From: a virus
Virus record (IMG/VR): IMGVR_UViG_3300037200_000063
Span: 1-45,496 of that record
DNA: 45,496 nt
Direction: 5' to 3' (one strand)
Under the pieces are notes generated by a model. The model saw only the letters and a list, made by a program, of their open reading frames with translations, did not search any database and was not told the DNA's origin. Below, in pieces: positions 37,414 to 45,188 of this stretch; the stretch's first letter is position 1; the number at the start of each line of letters is the position of its first letter. The translations under genes and the position numbers were made by a program.

Positions 37414-38250
37414 TTATTGCGTCAGTTGCCCCATCATTAGCTCTTCAACTTGGTCGGTCGTCATCTTCCATACCTCATCAATGGTCGGCGTGCCTTTGCC
37501 TGTGTTCGCGGGGGCCGTTCCGGTGGGAGGCGGAGGCATTGCATTCTTCGGCGCAGTCGTGGGACGACTGGAGGTTGGAGCCGCCGTCATCTCGCCCTTT
37601 GCCTTTAGGGTATGGAAGGCCATTTCCGCTGTCTTTGCATTGAAGGGCAATTGGTTTTCCTGCAAGAACTGGTCGATCTTGTCCGCATCCGCCTGCGATT
37701 TCGAGAACTCAGGGACGGCGCGGAAGAAGTTCGCAGCTTCAAAGTTGGCCTGTTGCGCGGCCATAAACTCTTGCTGCGCGGCGGCTGTCCGCTGCTGCTC
37801 TGCGAAGGCGGCAACCAATTCTTGCCCGTTCTTGACGCCAAATGCGGGGGCCATGAGGTCGGCAATAGCGAGGGCCGTGGCATCAATCGGCGGGGGGGCG
37901 GCGGGAGTAACAGGAGCGATAGGTTCCGGGGGGCGTGAAAGTTCGGTGATGCGCCGCGATGCGGCTATCTGGGCTCTGGCAAGCTGGCCATAGAGTTCTG
38001 CATCATCCTTGCCGCGATAGACCTGCCCCGTCGCCAAGCGCATCTCGCGCTGACCATTGTCGAGCGTGGATAGGGTGAAGTCGGAAGCAGGAGGTGAATC
38101 AACTGGCGCGGCGGGAGGATCGGCGGGCGGGGCATCCGATGAAGCAACTGGGGCGTCCGCAGGCGGGAGCGCATCAGGAAATGCTGCCTGTAGTTCTACG
38201 TCTTCATTACCAGCCGGAACGGTCGGTTCTACTGGGGTCGGGTCGGGCAT
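37414..38250 (-). CDS. Scaffolding protein
   Basis: A 278-residue acidic protein. The first 60 residues are proline/alanine-rich, the centre has long helices (EQQRTAAAQQEFMAAQQANF), a KSQADADKIDQFLQEN block is typical, and the C-terminus is basic and helical. This composition and its place between portal and capsid genes identify the scaffold that shapes the procapsid. It overlaps the upstream small gene by 44 nt. Confidence 0.7.
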   Translation of the reverse strand: MPDPTPVEPTVPAGNEDVELQAAFPDALPPADAPVASSDAPPADPPAAPVDSPPASDFTLSTLDNGQREMRLATGQVYRGKDDAELYGQLARAQIAASRRITELSRPPEPIAPVTPAAPPPIDATALAIADLMAPAFGVKNGQELVAAFAEQQRTAAAQQEFMAAQQANFEAANFFRAVPEFSKSQADADKIDQFLQENQLPFNAKTAEMAFHTLKAKGEMTAAPTSSRPTTAPKNAMPPPPTGTAPANTGKGTPTIDEVWKMTTDQVEELMMGQLTQ

Positions 38251-38509
38251 CTTGAGTCTCCAATTGTGCTGATTTTAGATTGTCTTGCGCGTCCTTGACC
38301 AATTCCTCAAGCGAACGCACGATTCTGCGGTGCTGCTGCCATGCGATGATCGCCGAGCGGCACTCCTCGAACTGAGTTGCCGGGGCGTTGAGCGCCAAAA
38401 GCTCCAACCGTTCGGACTCCATTGCCTGCATCATCAGGAAGTCGTGGAATGCGAGGGACTGCGCCAGTTCCGCATAGGAGATTGCGAGTTGGAGGCTATC
38501 GGCTTCCAT
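38207..38509 (-). CDS. Small helical protein between portal and scaffold
   Basis: A 100-residue helical protein (SYAELAQSLAFHDFLMMQAM, HRRIVRSLEELVKDAQDNLK). ATG 38509 overlaps a TAA of a 29-codon upstream frame (TAATG). Its last part overlaps the scaffold start. A role in capsid assembly is likely by position only. Confidence 0.5.
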   Translation of the reverse strand: MEADSLQLAISYAELAQSLAFHDFLMMQAMESERLELLALNAPATQFEECRSAIIAWQQHRRIVRSLEELVKDAQDNLKSAQLETQDARPDPSRTDRSGW

Positions 38510-38598
38510 TAGCCCATACCCATCGCCAAGCTGTCTCGAAATTGAGAAATGTCTGGACTAACACGGTTGGATTGCGAACCGACGGGAATATCATCCAT
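38509..38598 (-). CDS. Short peptide after portal (29 aa)
   Basis: A 29-codon frame (MDDIPVGSQSNRVSPDISQF and then RDSLAMGMG) fills the 120-nt gap between portal and the helical protein, and its TAA overlaps the next ATG. The ribosome site is weak. Acidic, serine-rich sequence looks like a real phage microprotein, but evidence is limited. A 44-codon frame in another phase (38496-38630) is the competitor. Confidence 0.35.
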   Translation of the reverse strand: MDDIPVGSQSNRVSPDISQFRDSLAMGMG

Positions 38599-38629
38599 AA
38601 TCCGTTAGAACGATTCTTTTGCAGTCGCA

Positions 38630-40765
38630 TCACTGCCCCTCCAAAATCTGCGATGCCTTGATTTCAGCGTCCCTTGCGATCCCAAGAACTTCATTGAGTG
38701 CCCCGATATTCGCGAGCGCGTTGAGCGTTGCCACGATGATCTGCGTCTCATCGCGCTCGTGGGCATCCTGCGACATCGCCCCGAGGCGCTGCTGCTGGAG
38801 TTGCATCTTCTCCTGTCCAGCCTGTTGCGAGCGCTGCTGCTGCGCCTGCATCTCCTGCGGGGTCATTGGACGATAGAGCGTCGTTTCCTTGAGATTGAAG
38901 GTATCAAGCACCAAGCCAGTAACCGAGTTGAAGTCGGGAACCATCTGCTGGTGCTCCGCCGCCGCCGAGATCGTCTCCGGGTTCAAAAGGTACTGAAGAA
39001 CCGTGTTCAGACCACCTCCCTGAAGCGCCGCCCTGCTCTTCATCTTGTTCGCCGTCATCATATTGAACTTAGGATCGGCATTCAAAATATCCACCGGATC
39101 AACCTGAAACGTCTGCCCATCGGGGCCGAGAATCGTCAAAATCTGCTGCGGGTCGAGGAACATGCAGATCAACTGCCAGAGTTGGTTGAGCATGGGGCTG
39201 AGGACTTGATCTTCGAGATTCGCGACAAGACCGTGGACTCGCGTATTTGACGCATTAGTTTGCGCCTGCACACCCGTTGCAGTGCGATTGGCGGAGTTAC
39301 CACCACTGCTCGGCGCACCCAATACGGCAAGGTCTGTGATACCAGTGACTTTCTGATCCCTGTTTTCGACAAGCTGCACCTCCGTAAACGCCTGCTGGGT
39401 TACATTGCCCATTTCGAGCCGCACCACATCCTTGTTGGGGTCTTCGGCCTCCCAGTTCGCGCCGGGTCGCAACTTCATCTTGCTTTGCGTTCGCGCCATG
39501 CCCAGTTTTGTAATAAATGGCGGGTGCAGGATCAAGTTCAACTCATCCAAGCGCCCATCGGTGAGGGTCTTGATGAGTTTTTGGCCGGAGTCGAGAAGCT
39601 CGGGGATCGAATACCCATAGAAACTGCCGAGGGCGTTAACATAGCACCAGTTCAGAAACGGAAGCGCCTGATACTGATTCGGCGTGTTCCTTCCTACATG
39701 CTCACGCCCGATTAGCCAGACGTGATGGTTTCGCTGCCAGTAGCGAAGAACTTCCACCCTTGCGAGTCTAGGATCAACCGATTGGTCTTGGCCGGGCTGA
39801 TAGTTCACTCCTCGATAGGACTGGATCGCCTGACGTGTCGTATCACCATCGGTGAAAGTCTTTTGCTGGCTCCAGCGATAGAGCGTAATGTCGTCTGGGA
39901 TGTCGAAGCCATCCTGCCCGCGATAGCTTGCCAGTTCTGCAATCGTCATCATCTTCCGCCGGATGCAGAAACCGGCCTGCTGAACGTTCGTCCCCCTCGT
40001 GTTGGGGTCGATATAGAAGTCCATCAGGTCTACTGGGTCGAGGAAGAACTGGCTCACCGTCTCCGGCGTGAAAAACTTCTTCGCATAGCTCGTCATGCGC
40101 CCTGTGGGCATCGGGAATTGTATCCCTGGAAGCATGGGGTGCTGCACCATCTGCATCTCCGGCTCAACCACGCGCTGCCATTGCACGGCCATTTCCTGCC
40201 GGGGGCCGTCCCATCCCCACTCCCAGATACCATTGCCTAAAACCGTCCCATCCTCGGTCAGCCGGTCAACACACGCCCGGAAGGACTGAAACTTCACCAT
40301 GCCGCCCAAAGATTTCAACTGGTTCTGCATGAGGGCGCGGACTTGGTGCAATTGCGTAATGGTCGTCCCGCTGGATGCCGCCTCCACATCGAAATCAAGG
40401 TCTGCGCCGCAAATCGCATCAATCAACTGCGGCCTGAGAGCGTTGACCTGGGTGAAGGCGTGCCAAATCCGCATGTTGGCGCGGGGAGTTTTTGACCCGT
40501 CCCAGTATTTCTCGCCATTTTGCACCGCCGCATAGATGCTTGCCGCATTCTGCCATTTTGGCTCGTAATTCGTGCTTCGGTCGCTGGCCGCACGATTGAA
40601 ATCGCCAAGAACGATGCGCTTGGCCTCTTCCGCCGACCACTCGCCACCCTGAAGAGGAATGCCGTCCGAGGTGCGCTGCTCATATCCCGCCATTGGAGGG
40701 GCAGCGTTCGCATCTGAGGCGGGACTCGGCACCATTGGAGGCGGCGCGTTGGGATCGACGGTCAC
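38630..40765 (-). CDS. Portal protein
   Basis: A 711-residue protein, close in length to P22-type portals (~725). An ALRPQLIDAICGADLDFDVE block, FFLDPVDLMDFYIDPNTRGT, LPFLNWCYVNALGSFYGYSI, PELLDSGQKLIKTLTDGRLD, AVLGAPSSGGNSANRTATGV and a C-terminal helical, glutamine-rich region (TPQEMQAQQQRSQQAGQEKM) are as expected for the dodecameric DNA gate. The start appears to be GTG 40765. It comes 12 nt after the large terminase gene. Confidence 0.85.
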   Translation of the reverse strand: MTVDPNAPPPMVPSPASDANAAPPMAGYEQRTSDGIPLQGGEWSAEEAKRIVLGDFNRAASDRSTNYEPKWQNAASIYAAVQNGEKYWDGSKTPRANMRIWHAFTQVNALRPQLIDAICGADLDFDVEAASSGTTITQLHQVRALMQNQLKSLGGMVKFQSFRACVDRLTEDGTVLGNGIWEWGWDGPRQEMAVQWQRVVEPEMQMVQHPMLPGIQFPMPTGRMTSYAKKFFTPETVSQFFLDPVDLMDFYIDPNTRGTNVQQAGFCIRRKMMTIAELASYRGQDGFDIPDDITLYRWSQQKTFTDGDTTRQAIQSYRGVNYQPGQDQSVDPRLARVEVLRYWQRNHHVWLIGREHVGRNTPNQYQALPFLNWCYVNALGSFYGYSIPELLDSGQKLIKTLTDGRLDELNLILHPPFITKLGMARTQSKMKLRPGANWEAEDPNKDVVRLEMGNVTQQAFTEVQLVENRDQKVTGITDLAVLGAPSSGGNSANRTATGVQAQTNASNTRVHGLVANLEDQVLSPMLNQLWQLICMFLDPQQILTILGPDGQTFQVDPVDILNADPKFNMMTANKMKSRAALQGGGLNTVLQYLLNPETISAAAEHQQMVPDFNSVTGLVLDTFNLKETTLYRPMTPQEMQAQQQRSQQAGQEKMQLQQQRLGAMSQDAHERDETQIIVATLNALANIGALNEVLGIARDAEIKASQILEGQ

Positions 40766-40777
40766 AGGCTCACTTTA

Positions 40778-42538
40778 TCACGCAGGCCAGCCCGTGTCCT
40801 TATCGACTTGGGGGTAAAATTCGCTTTCATCCTGGTAATGCTCCGCCAAAAGCAGCGAAATCGGGTCGCGGAAGGTCGTAGGGGGAGAGTATTCGTCCAC
40901 TCGATTGGTTAGGACGCCCGCATTCACGCTTTTCCCCTCTAGCATGAGATCGGTGAGCGTGTCGAGGATGTCGTCGTGCCGATATTTCGGGAAACCCTTG
41001 ATTTCCGTCTCAATCGCGGTACGATAGGGCAATGAATCAGAAAATCTTATGTTCCCCGCTTGGAACCAAGGTCGTAGGCCACGAATCTTCGACTTCTTCG
41101 ACTGTTGGTTATCCGCTGGTTCCGCCTGTATCGGCAAGAAACGTCCCCTTTTCGACATCTCGCGCCTCAAAGTTGCCAGAAGAACACGCTCAAGTGCTTG
41201 CTTCTGGATTTTCAGCTTCACGATCCCCGGAAAAATGTCGAAAACCCTGAAAATCCACTCGATGACTTCCTCCACCGGCGGCCTGCCATAGAGCATGAAT
41301 GGCACATAGAGCCGAGCGTTCGCAAACCCCCCCACTGTAAGCACAGTGAAGTCTGAATCGTGCCCTTTTACATCCTCCATCCCCGCCACGTCCAGCGCGG
41401 CATAGAGGCTCATCCTTGGCAAGAGGTTGTCCATCACCTTTTCCGGCGTCCAGATCAACTGCTTCACATCGTCGATCAGCCCTTGGCCTGCCACGATAGG
41501 ATTCATCAAATATTGAGCCGCGAGTTGGGCTGGCCCTTTCATTGGGTCGTCCTCAATTTCCTTCAAGGCAACATACCCCATGCGCTCAGGCCACAGAAAT
41601 GGCCCTTCCGGCCAGTTTGGGGCCGCAGACTTCACAATCAGGTTGAAGGCATCCGGCAAGCCCTTAGTCCTTCGCGCAGCATGGTCGTTGCGGCGGACTT
41701 GGTAGAGGTCGGAGAAGTCCCATGGCGTCCCCACCATATCTACCCAGCCCTTCAGGGGCTTTTCCACGTCCTCAGTGTTGTACTTCTCCAGCAAGTCGCC
41801 CATCGACCCAGCGTGTCGAATCACTTCGTCGATGCCATTCTGACTGCTCGAGTTGATCTTCTCCACTAGGTCATCCGACTTCTGCACGTCTCCGTGGTAT
41901 CCAGTAATCGCCGACCCGACAGTCGAAGCCAGAACCGTAGGTTCCTTTCCTCCTGGCCCCAATTTCTTATTGTTATTGTCTCTTGCAGGGCAGGTGAAGC
42001 CACTCAAATTTCCCAGCTCGGGGATTTTTCCATCCTTGGCGACGGGGCAAAGCTCCGGGAAGAGAAGTCGCAACTGGTCGTTCAGAATGAAGTGATTGCG
42101 AAGTTCGATGATGAAGCTCGTGACCAGGGTTTCCGTCGCCGTAGTGAGCAAAATTCGCACATTCGGATAATTCAAAATCCATTGGATGCTGTGGGCGATT
42201 GTGACCAGCGTAGACTTGATATGCCCGCGTGGGAACAGGATCAGATTGTCCCGGTTTTGCTCGAAACCATCATTCGGCGGCAGCAACTCCATCTTGCAGA
42301 GCGGCTCCCACAAAACCTTGCCCTGCATCGCCTGCTGATAGTCTTCGACTGTCTTATGAAACTCAGTCGCCCCCGGAAACTTCTGCAACGCCGCAAGAAT
42401 CGGCCCATGCACCCTTTCAGTAACATCTGGGTACCCCAGAATCGTGTTCGACAGCCACACCAAGTCCGTGCGGGCCTTATGGCGCTCGGCTTTCCACCAC
42501 TCCAGGTAGCGACCTATGTTTTTTTCAGTTATCTGCAC
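40778..42538 (-). CDS. terL: Terminase large subunit
   Basis: A 586-residue packaging motor. ATPase domain: variant Walker A PRGHIKST (103-110), ILLTTAT strand, Walker B QKSDDLVEKIN with D-D at 222-223, and a coupling segment. Nuclease domain: YAALDVAG (D383), DSDFTVLTVGG (D396) and KYRHDDILDTLTD near 555, giving the RNase-H-like acidic triad. The GHxKS Walker A form is common in P22/N4-like terminases. The ATG 42538 follows the small gene at 42757 by 3 nt. Confidence 0.9.
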   Translation of the reverse strand: MQITEKNIGRYLEWWKAERHKARTDLVWLSNTILGYPDVTERVHGPILAALQKFPGATEFHKTVEDYQQAMQGKVLWEPLCKMELLPPNDGFEQNRDNLILFPRGHIKSTLVTIAHSIQWILNYPNVRILLTTATETLVTSFIIELRNHFILNDQLRLLFPELCPVAKDGKIPELGNLSGFTCPARDNNNKKLGPGGKEPTVLASTVGSAITGYHGDVQKSDDLVEKINSSSQNGIDEVIRHAGSMGDLLEKYNTEDVEKPLKGWVDMVGTPWDFSDLYQVRRNDHAARRTKGLPDAFNLIVKSAAPNWPEGPFLWPERMGYVALKEIEDDPMKGPAQLAAQYLMNPIVAGQGLIDDVKQLIWTPEKVMDNLLPRMSLYAALDVAGMEDVKGHDSDFTVLTVGGFANARLYVPFMLYGRPPVEEVIEWIFRVFDIFPGIVKLKIQKQALERVLLATLRREMSKRGRFLPIQAEPADNQQSKKSKIRGLRPWFQAGNIRFSDSLPYRTAIETEIKGFPKYRHDDILDTLTDLMLEGKSVNAGVLTNRVDEYSPPTTFRDPISLLLAEHYQDESEFYPQVDKDTGWPA

Positions 42539-42541
42539 TGG

Positions 42542-42757
42542 CTATTTCTTTTTCATCGACCGCACAGCATCGCCCAGCCCCAAAACCTTGTTTGCCTTGC
42601 GGTCAACCTCAGCCTTCACCGCAGGACTAGCAAATCGGCTCGCCATCGCCTTCGCCAATCGCGCATGGTTCGCGTCATTCACCGGATACGACCTGTCTGG
42701 CCCCGCAAACGTCTTCGACGGAAGGGCATCACGCTTCGATTGTGTCAGTTTTGCCAT
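42542..42757 (-). CDS. Small conserved late phage protein (71 aa)
   Basis: A 71-residue basic protein. RDALPSKTFAGPDRSYPVND, then HARLAKAMASRF, match a widespread small phage protein family (lp...FagP.rsyPv.d..Ha) of unknown function that is often near terminase and capsid genes. GGAGGTGACGC precedes ATG 42757. Confidence 0.75.
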   Translation of the reverse strand: MAKLTQSKRDALPSKTFAGPDRSYPVNDANHARLAKAMASRFASPAVKAEVDRKANKVLGLGDAVRSMKKK

Positions 42758-42816
42758 GCGTCACCTCCCGATTATCATACCCCCGCACTTCTGCATCCTA
42801 CCAAACGAGGTGCATC

Positions 42817-42990
42817 ATGCCACTTGGTATCCTTTTTTGGACGATCTATGTCATCGCCATTCTCTTCGGCGTCTGGTCAAACTACGAAGCCGGTCAACCC
42901 CTCTGGATCAAACGCGCCGGAGCCTATGGCGTCCTATGGCTGCTCGTCGGCTTCCTCGGCTGGGCGACCTTCGGGCCGGTCATCAGGTAA
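42817..42990 (+). CDS. Two-helix small membrane protein on the opposite strand
   Basis: A 57-residue protein with two clear transmembrane helices: PLGILFWTIYVIAILFGVW, then after a basic loop (IKRAGAYG) VLWLLVGFLGWATFGPVI. CGAGGTGCATC gives a good Shine-Dalgarno for ATG 42817. It is the only plus-strand gene within the late minus-strand region and sits between convergent ends at 42990/42995 and a divergent start at 42757. Its promoter is not obvious. It may be a holin-like or superinfection-related protein; function unknown. Confidence 0.6.
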   Translation: MPLGILFWTIYVIAILFGVWSNYEAGQPLWIKRAGAYGVLWLLVGFLGWATFGPVIR

Positions 42991-42994
42991 GCCG

Positions 42995-43261
42995 CTACTT
43001 CTTCTCCTCCGGCTTCACTTCAACCTTCTTGTCGGCCTCAACCGCGAAGGTCTGCGGATTCACATGCCAGCCCGGATGGGCCGCGCCCCACTCGCGCATC
43101 ACCTGCAACTCAAACTCCTGCGCGTCCTGAAACTGCTTTTGCGCCGCCTGCTTTGCCTTCTCCGCATCAGCAAGAGCCGCCTTATCTGCCGTTGACAAGC
43201 TCGGAACTGCCTGACCAAGCGCAACCCCACTCAAAAGCAATACCGCCAATAGACTCTTCAT
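42995..43261 (-). CDS. Small exported protein with signal peptide
   Basis: An 88-residue protein: MKSLLAVLLLSGVALGQAVP is a Sec signal peptide, followed by an alanine/lysine/glutamine-rich helix (DKAALADAEKAKQAAQKQFQ) and a W-rich segment (REWGAAHPGWHVNPQTF), ending in basic/acidic repeats. GGAGGAGAAGTG precedes ATG 43261, which overlaps the previous stop (TGATG). It should act in the periplasm. It is located among late genes near the two-helix membrane protein. Confidence 0.65.
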   Translation of the reverse strand: MKSLLAVLLLSGVALGQAVPSLSTADKAALADAEKAKQAAQKQFQDAQEFELQVMREWGAAHPGWHVNPQTFAVEADKKVEVKPEEKK

Positions 43262-43473
43262 CACTTCTCCTCCTCGAAGTCTGAATCAAGAAACATTGCC
43301 TGCTCGTACCCTACTTCCAACAGTTTCCCGTCGGGAGGAAGTTCAAACACCCGATGTCCCTCTCCCATAGACCACGCACGCGCAACCAACTCGACCGATG
43401 TACGGCCACAAAGACGAGACTCCTCTTCGCCCTCAATAACGCTAAGTAGCAACCAATCCTTAGATTCCATCAT
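43261..43473 (-). CDS. Small acidic protein (70 aa)
   Basis: A 70-residue acidic protein (DWLLLSVIEGEEESRLCGRT, HRVFELPPDGKLLEVGYEQA). ATG 43473 overlaps the stop of the RHH-zinc protein. No family is recognised; the sequence looks like a folded alpha/beta domain. Confidence 0.5.
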   Translation of the reverse strand: MMESKDWLLLSVIEGEEESRLCGRTSVELVARAWSMGEGHRVFELPPDGKLLEVGYEQAMFLDSDFEEEK

Positions 43474-43982
43474 CGTTTCCCTTTCTGTTCAACACCATAC
43501 ATCCCGCAACTCTGATCCCCGCACGCCGGCTTGCCCTTCACCTCGCGCAAATGTGAATCGCAGGCAACGCAAAGTTTGGCCTGCGAGAGAAGCTCCCTTG
43601 CCGCAGCCTGCATCGAGGTCGGCATGGGAGCGTCCAGCACACTCTTTGTAATCTCTCCAGCGCATATCGCCCGCAGCGCTGCCTTGTCTATTCCAGCGCC
43701 AGAATCGCCGCGTCCAACTCCTTCACCTCCCGGTCGATCTCCGCCCGCTTTTCCAGCAGCGCACTCCGGCGCTTGTTCATATGAGCCAGCGCCACCACTA
43801 TGTGCCGGTTCAACCTCTTCGGATGCTCTTCGACCACCTGCGTTACTGCCATTTGAACCCTCCAGGTATTTCCAACATGCGTCAATCACCAACTGCGCGT
43901 CCGACACCCCACCACTCTTCGCGGCCTGTGCAATCAGCCGCCTAAGATCATCCGGTAGTCGTAAGGTGTAAGACACACTCAT
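43470..43982 (-). CDS. RHH DNA-binding protein with C-terminal zinc finger
   Basis: A 170-residue protein from ATG 43982. The first ~42 residues (SVSYTLRLPDDLRRLIAQAA, then GGVSDAQLVIDACWKYLEG) are a CopG-type RHH domain. A glycine/alanine-rich linker follows (residues ~44-100), and the end has CVACDSHLREVKGKPACGDQ and CGMYG, a four-cysteine zinc site. There is no Shine-Dalgarno; an extended -10 (TGCTATACT) lies 7 nt upstream, so the mRNA should be leaderless. Three TGTAAGACA repeats cover its promoter and first codons, indicating autoregulation. A second frame with a strong ribosome site is nested in the linker. Confidence 0.65.
   Translation of the reverse strand: MSVSYTLRLPDDLRRLIAQAAKSGGVSDAQLVIDACWKYLEGSNGSNAGGRRASEEVEPAHSGGAGSYEQAPECAAGKAGGDRPGGEGVGRGDSGAGIDKAALRAICAGEITKSVLDAPMPTSMQAAARELLSQAKLCVACDSHLREVKGKPACGDQSCGMYGVEQKGKR
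43688..43852 (-). CDS. Nested coiled-coil protein inside the RHH-zinc gene
   Basis: A 54-residue frame in another phase from ATG 43852, with GGAGGG 5 nt upstream. It reads AVTQVVEEHPKRLNRHIVVA and a heptad-rich KRRSALLEKRAEIDREVKEL-type helix. Over the same bases the main frame encodes low-complexity Gly/Ala/Glu linker, which is what is expected when the nested frame is the constrained one. It may be a true overlapping gene; alternatively the main frame has a frameshift. Confidence 0.45.
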   Translation of the reverse strand: MAVTQVVEEHPKRLNRHIVVALAHMNKRRSALLEKRAEIDREVKELDAAILALE

Positions 43983-44012
43983 GTAAGACAGTATAGCAGA
44001 ATATGTAAGACA
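43967..44012. promoter_or_regulatory. Triple TGTAAGACA operator of the RHH-zinc gene
   Basis: TGTAAGACA occurs at 43967-43975, 43982-43990 and 44004-44012 (spacing 15 and 22). The middle copy overlaps the start codon and -10 edge, one is within the coding sequence and one is upstream of the -10. Confidence 0.6.
43990..43998 (-). promoter_or_regulatory. Extended -10 leaderless promoter of the RHH-zinc gene
   Basis: Minus strand TGCTATACT, 7 nt before ATG 43982. The same 9-mer precedes terS at 310-302. No -35 is clear, as expected for an extended -10 promoter. Confidence 0.5.
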
Positions 44013-44295
44013 GGTGTGCCAAATCACCAAATTTTGTAGTTTTTTTCGGGGCGCGTGTGCAGTCATGCCACGCCAACTCCGCCACCACCCACCCCCGGCA
44101 GGGTGCGGCCACCCCTACCCCTTTGCTTGGGACTCCAACCCTTCCGCAATCAAGCACATAGCGCGTCATGGGCAGGCAGGCGCGGATCGTGCGCCGATTG
44201 GGGGCGGATTGGACGAGCGAGGGTTGATGGATGGTGGAGGGATGCAAACGCAGCAATGCCCCGCGCTGGTGGGCTAACGGGGCATCTGGTGGTGT
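44013..44295. other. Non-coding gap between late small genes
   Basis: About 280 nt without a frame I can support. It contains a GCCCCG/CGGGGC hairpin (44258-44263 with 44278-44283) just after the zinc-ribbon gene stop, which might act as a terminator, G/C-rich runs, and an A/T-rich end (poly-T near 44041 on the plus strand). The RHH-zinc promoter starts a new transcript after it. Confidence 0.4.
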
Positions 44296-44604
44296 TTAGG
44301 CTTTAGAGGCAGCGCAGAGGCCACAGCGGTACACGCGGCATGTCTTTGGATCGTGCTGCGGTCTGACCCTGGGCGCACGTCGCACAACCTCTTGCAGCAC
44401 GTCCTCACGCTTAGGGCTGCGGGGATCGTCGCAAGGGATGAGCGCACCTGGCGGCAGCAGAGACTTGGCCAGCGCGAGGACATCCGAATCGTTCCACCGG
44501 CGACTCTTGCACTTGGCGCAGTGTGTGGGCGTAGACGCACCGACGACCAGCCACTCGTGCGAGCACTGGTCGCAGTGGGCAGCTTGGCGTTGAACGAAGC
44601 TCAT
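44296..44604 (-). CDS. Zinc-ribbon protein (CDQCxxxW...CxKC)
   Basis: A 102-residue protein. CDQCSHEWLVVGASTPTHCA followed by KCKSRRWND is a clear zinc ribbon with two CxxC knuckles and the conserved W and SRRWN of small phage proteins. The C-terminal half is basic and helical, ending with CRVYRCGLC. The start is ATG 44604 with GGGAGAACAA upstream, overlapping the previous stop (ATGA). Possible DNA-binding or transcription-modifying role, not shown. Confidence 0.65.
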   Translation of the reverse strand: MSFVQRQAAHCDQCSHEWLVVGASTPTHCAKCKSRRWNDSDVLALAKSLLPPGALIPCDDPRSPKREDVLQEVVRRAPRVRPQHDPKTCRVYRCGLCAASKA

Positions 44605-44819
44605 TTGTTCTCCCTTTGGTAAATCTGCCAATCAGTTAGTCCACCCGATACCACGTAGAGGCGAGGATTGGCAATCATGTGAAGGATCAGAGCTTCCATA
44701 TTCGCGGCATACTGCAAGTCGCAGACCGGAACGGTGACTATCTGTGATTGCTTGCGCCACCATACAGACGCTTGCCAATGAGTAAAAATTCGCTCAGCTA
44801 TTGTCCTCTGGTGTGGCAT
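44601..44819 (-). CDS. Small unknown protein (72 aa)
   Basis: A 72-residue protein starting at ATG 44819, which has GAGG 6 nt upstream; an in-frame ATG at 44831 is an alternative. HQRTIAERIFTHWQASVWWR and MEALILHMIANPRLYVVSGG suggest a small folded alpha/beta domain. It overlaps the next gene by 4 nt. No family is recognised. Confidence 0.5.
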   Translation of the reverse strand: MPHQRTIAERIFTHWQASVWWRKQSQIVTVPVCDLQYAANMEALILHMIANPRLYVVSGGLTDWQIYQRENK

Positions 44820-44919
44820 CCGAATCCTCATCGCGCATCGCCGGGCCACCGTATGCGCCAGGTTCTGGCATAATTTATTGCAGCAATTCTCGCAATTCGT
44901 AGAATCCAAGGAATCCGCA

Positions 44920-45090
44920 TTAGGCAGCGAACCTCACAATGTATCCCATCCACTCGCCGCGCGGGGAATACACATCCATCGTCGGAGTCTTGCCCTTTGA
45001 CTTCAATTCCACCATTACATCATCGGCCATTTCGATCTGTGTGGGCGTGAAGTAGAAACTTGTAACTTGCGCGATACCTTTGCTTATCAT
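44920..45090 (-). CDS. Small protein after operator region (56 aa)
   Basis: A 56-residue protein. ATG 45090 has GGAGGAAACACC upstream; an ATG at 45105 gives five more residues but lies before the ribosome site. VTSFYFTPTQIEMADDVMVE and GKTPTMDVYSPRGEWMGYIV suggest a small alpha/beta fold. It follows a strong promoter with three repeated CCAATGTCAAC-like motifs. Confidence 0.5.
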   Translation of the reverse strand: MISKGIAQVTSFYFTPTQIEMADDVMVELKSKGKTPTMDVYSPRGEWMGYIVRFAA

Positions 45091-45113
45091 TGGTGTTTCC
45101 TCCATGTGTCTAA

Positions 45114-45143
45114 TGTATACACATCATGTGTACCCAATGTCAA
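45114..45143 (-). promoter_or_regulatory. Promoter of late small genes
   Basis: Minus strand TTGACA (45143-45138), 18-nt spacer, TATACA (45119-45114). It lies in the gap between the terminase small subunit stop (45189) and the gene at 45090. Confidence 0.55.
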
Positions 45144-45186
45144 CAGAATAATGTGTCCAACGTCAACTATTTGTTGCCAATGTAAC
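45134..45186. promoter_or_regulatory. Three iterated CCAAyGTcAAC motifs upstream of the late promoter
   Basis: CCAATGTCAAC (45134-45144), CCAACGTCAAC (45157-45167) and CCAATGTAAC (45177-45186), spaced 23 and 20 nt, about two helical turns. The first covers the -35 box. They look like binding sites for a regulator. Confidence 0.45.
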
Positions 45187-45188
45187 CG

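Noticed and set aside
38496-38630. 44-codon frame after portal
   Set aside because: Although its ATG overlaps the portal stop, the sequence is tryptophan-rich and random-looking; the 29-codon frame with TAATG coupling is more likely.
41894-43195. 433-codon plus-strand open frame
   Set aside because: Antisense to the terminase large subunit and small genes; it lacks a domain pattern, and the minus strand has strong terminase motifs.
43948-44256. 102-codon minus-strand frame in the gap before the RHH-zinc gene
   Set aside because: It runs through the promoter and operator repeats and has no ribosome site.
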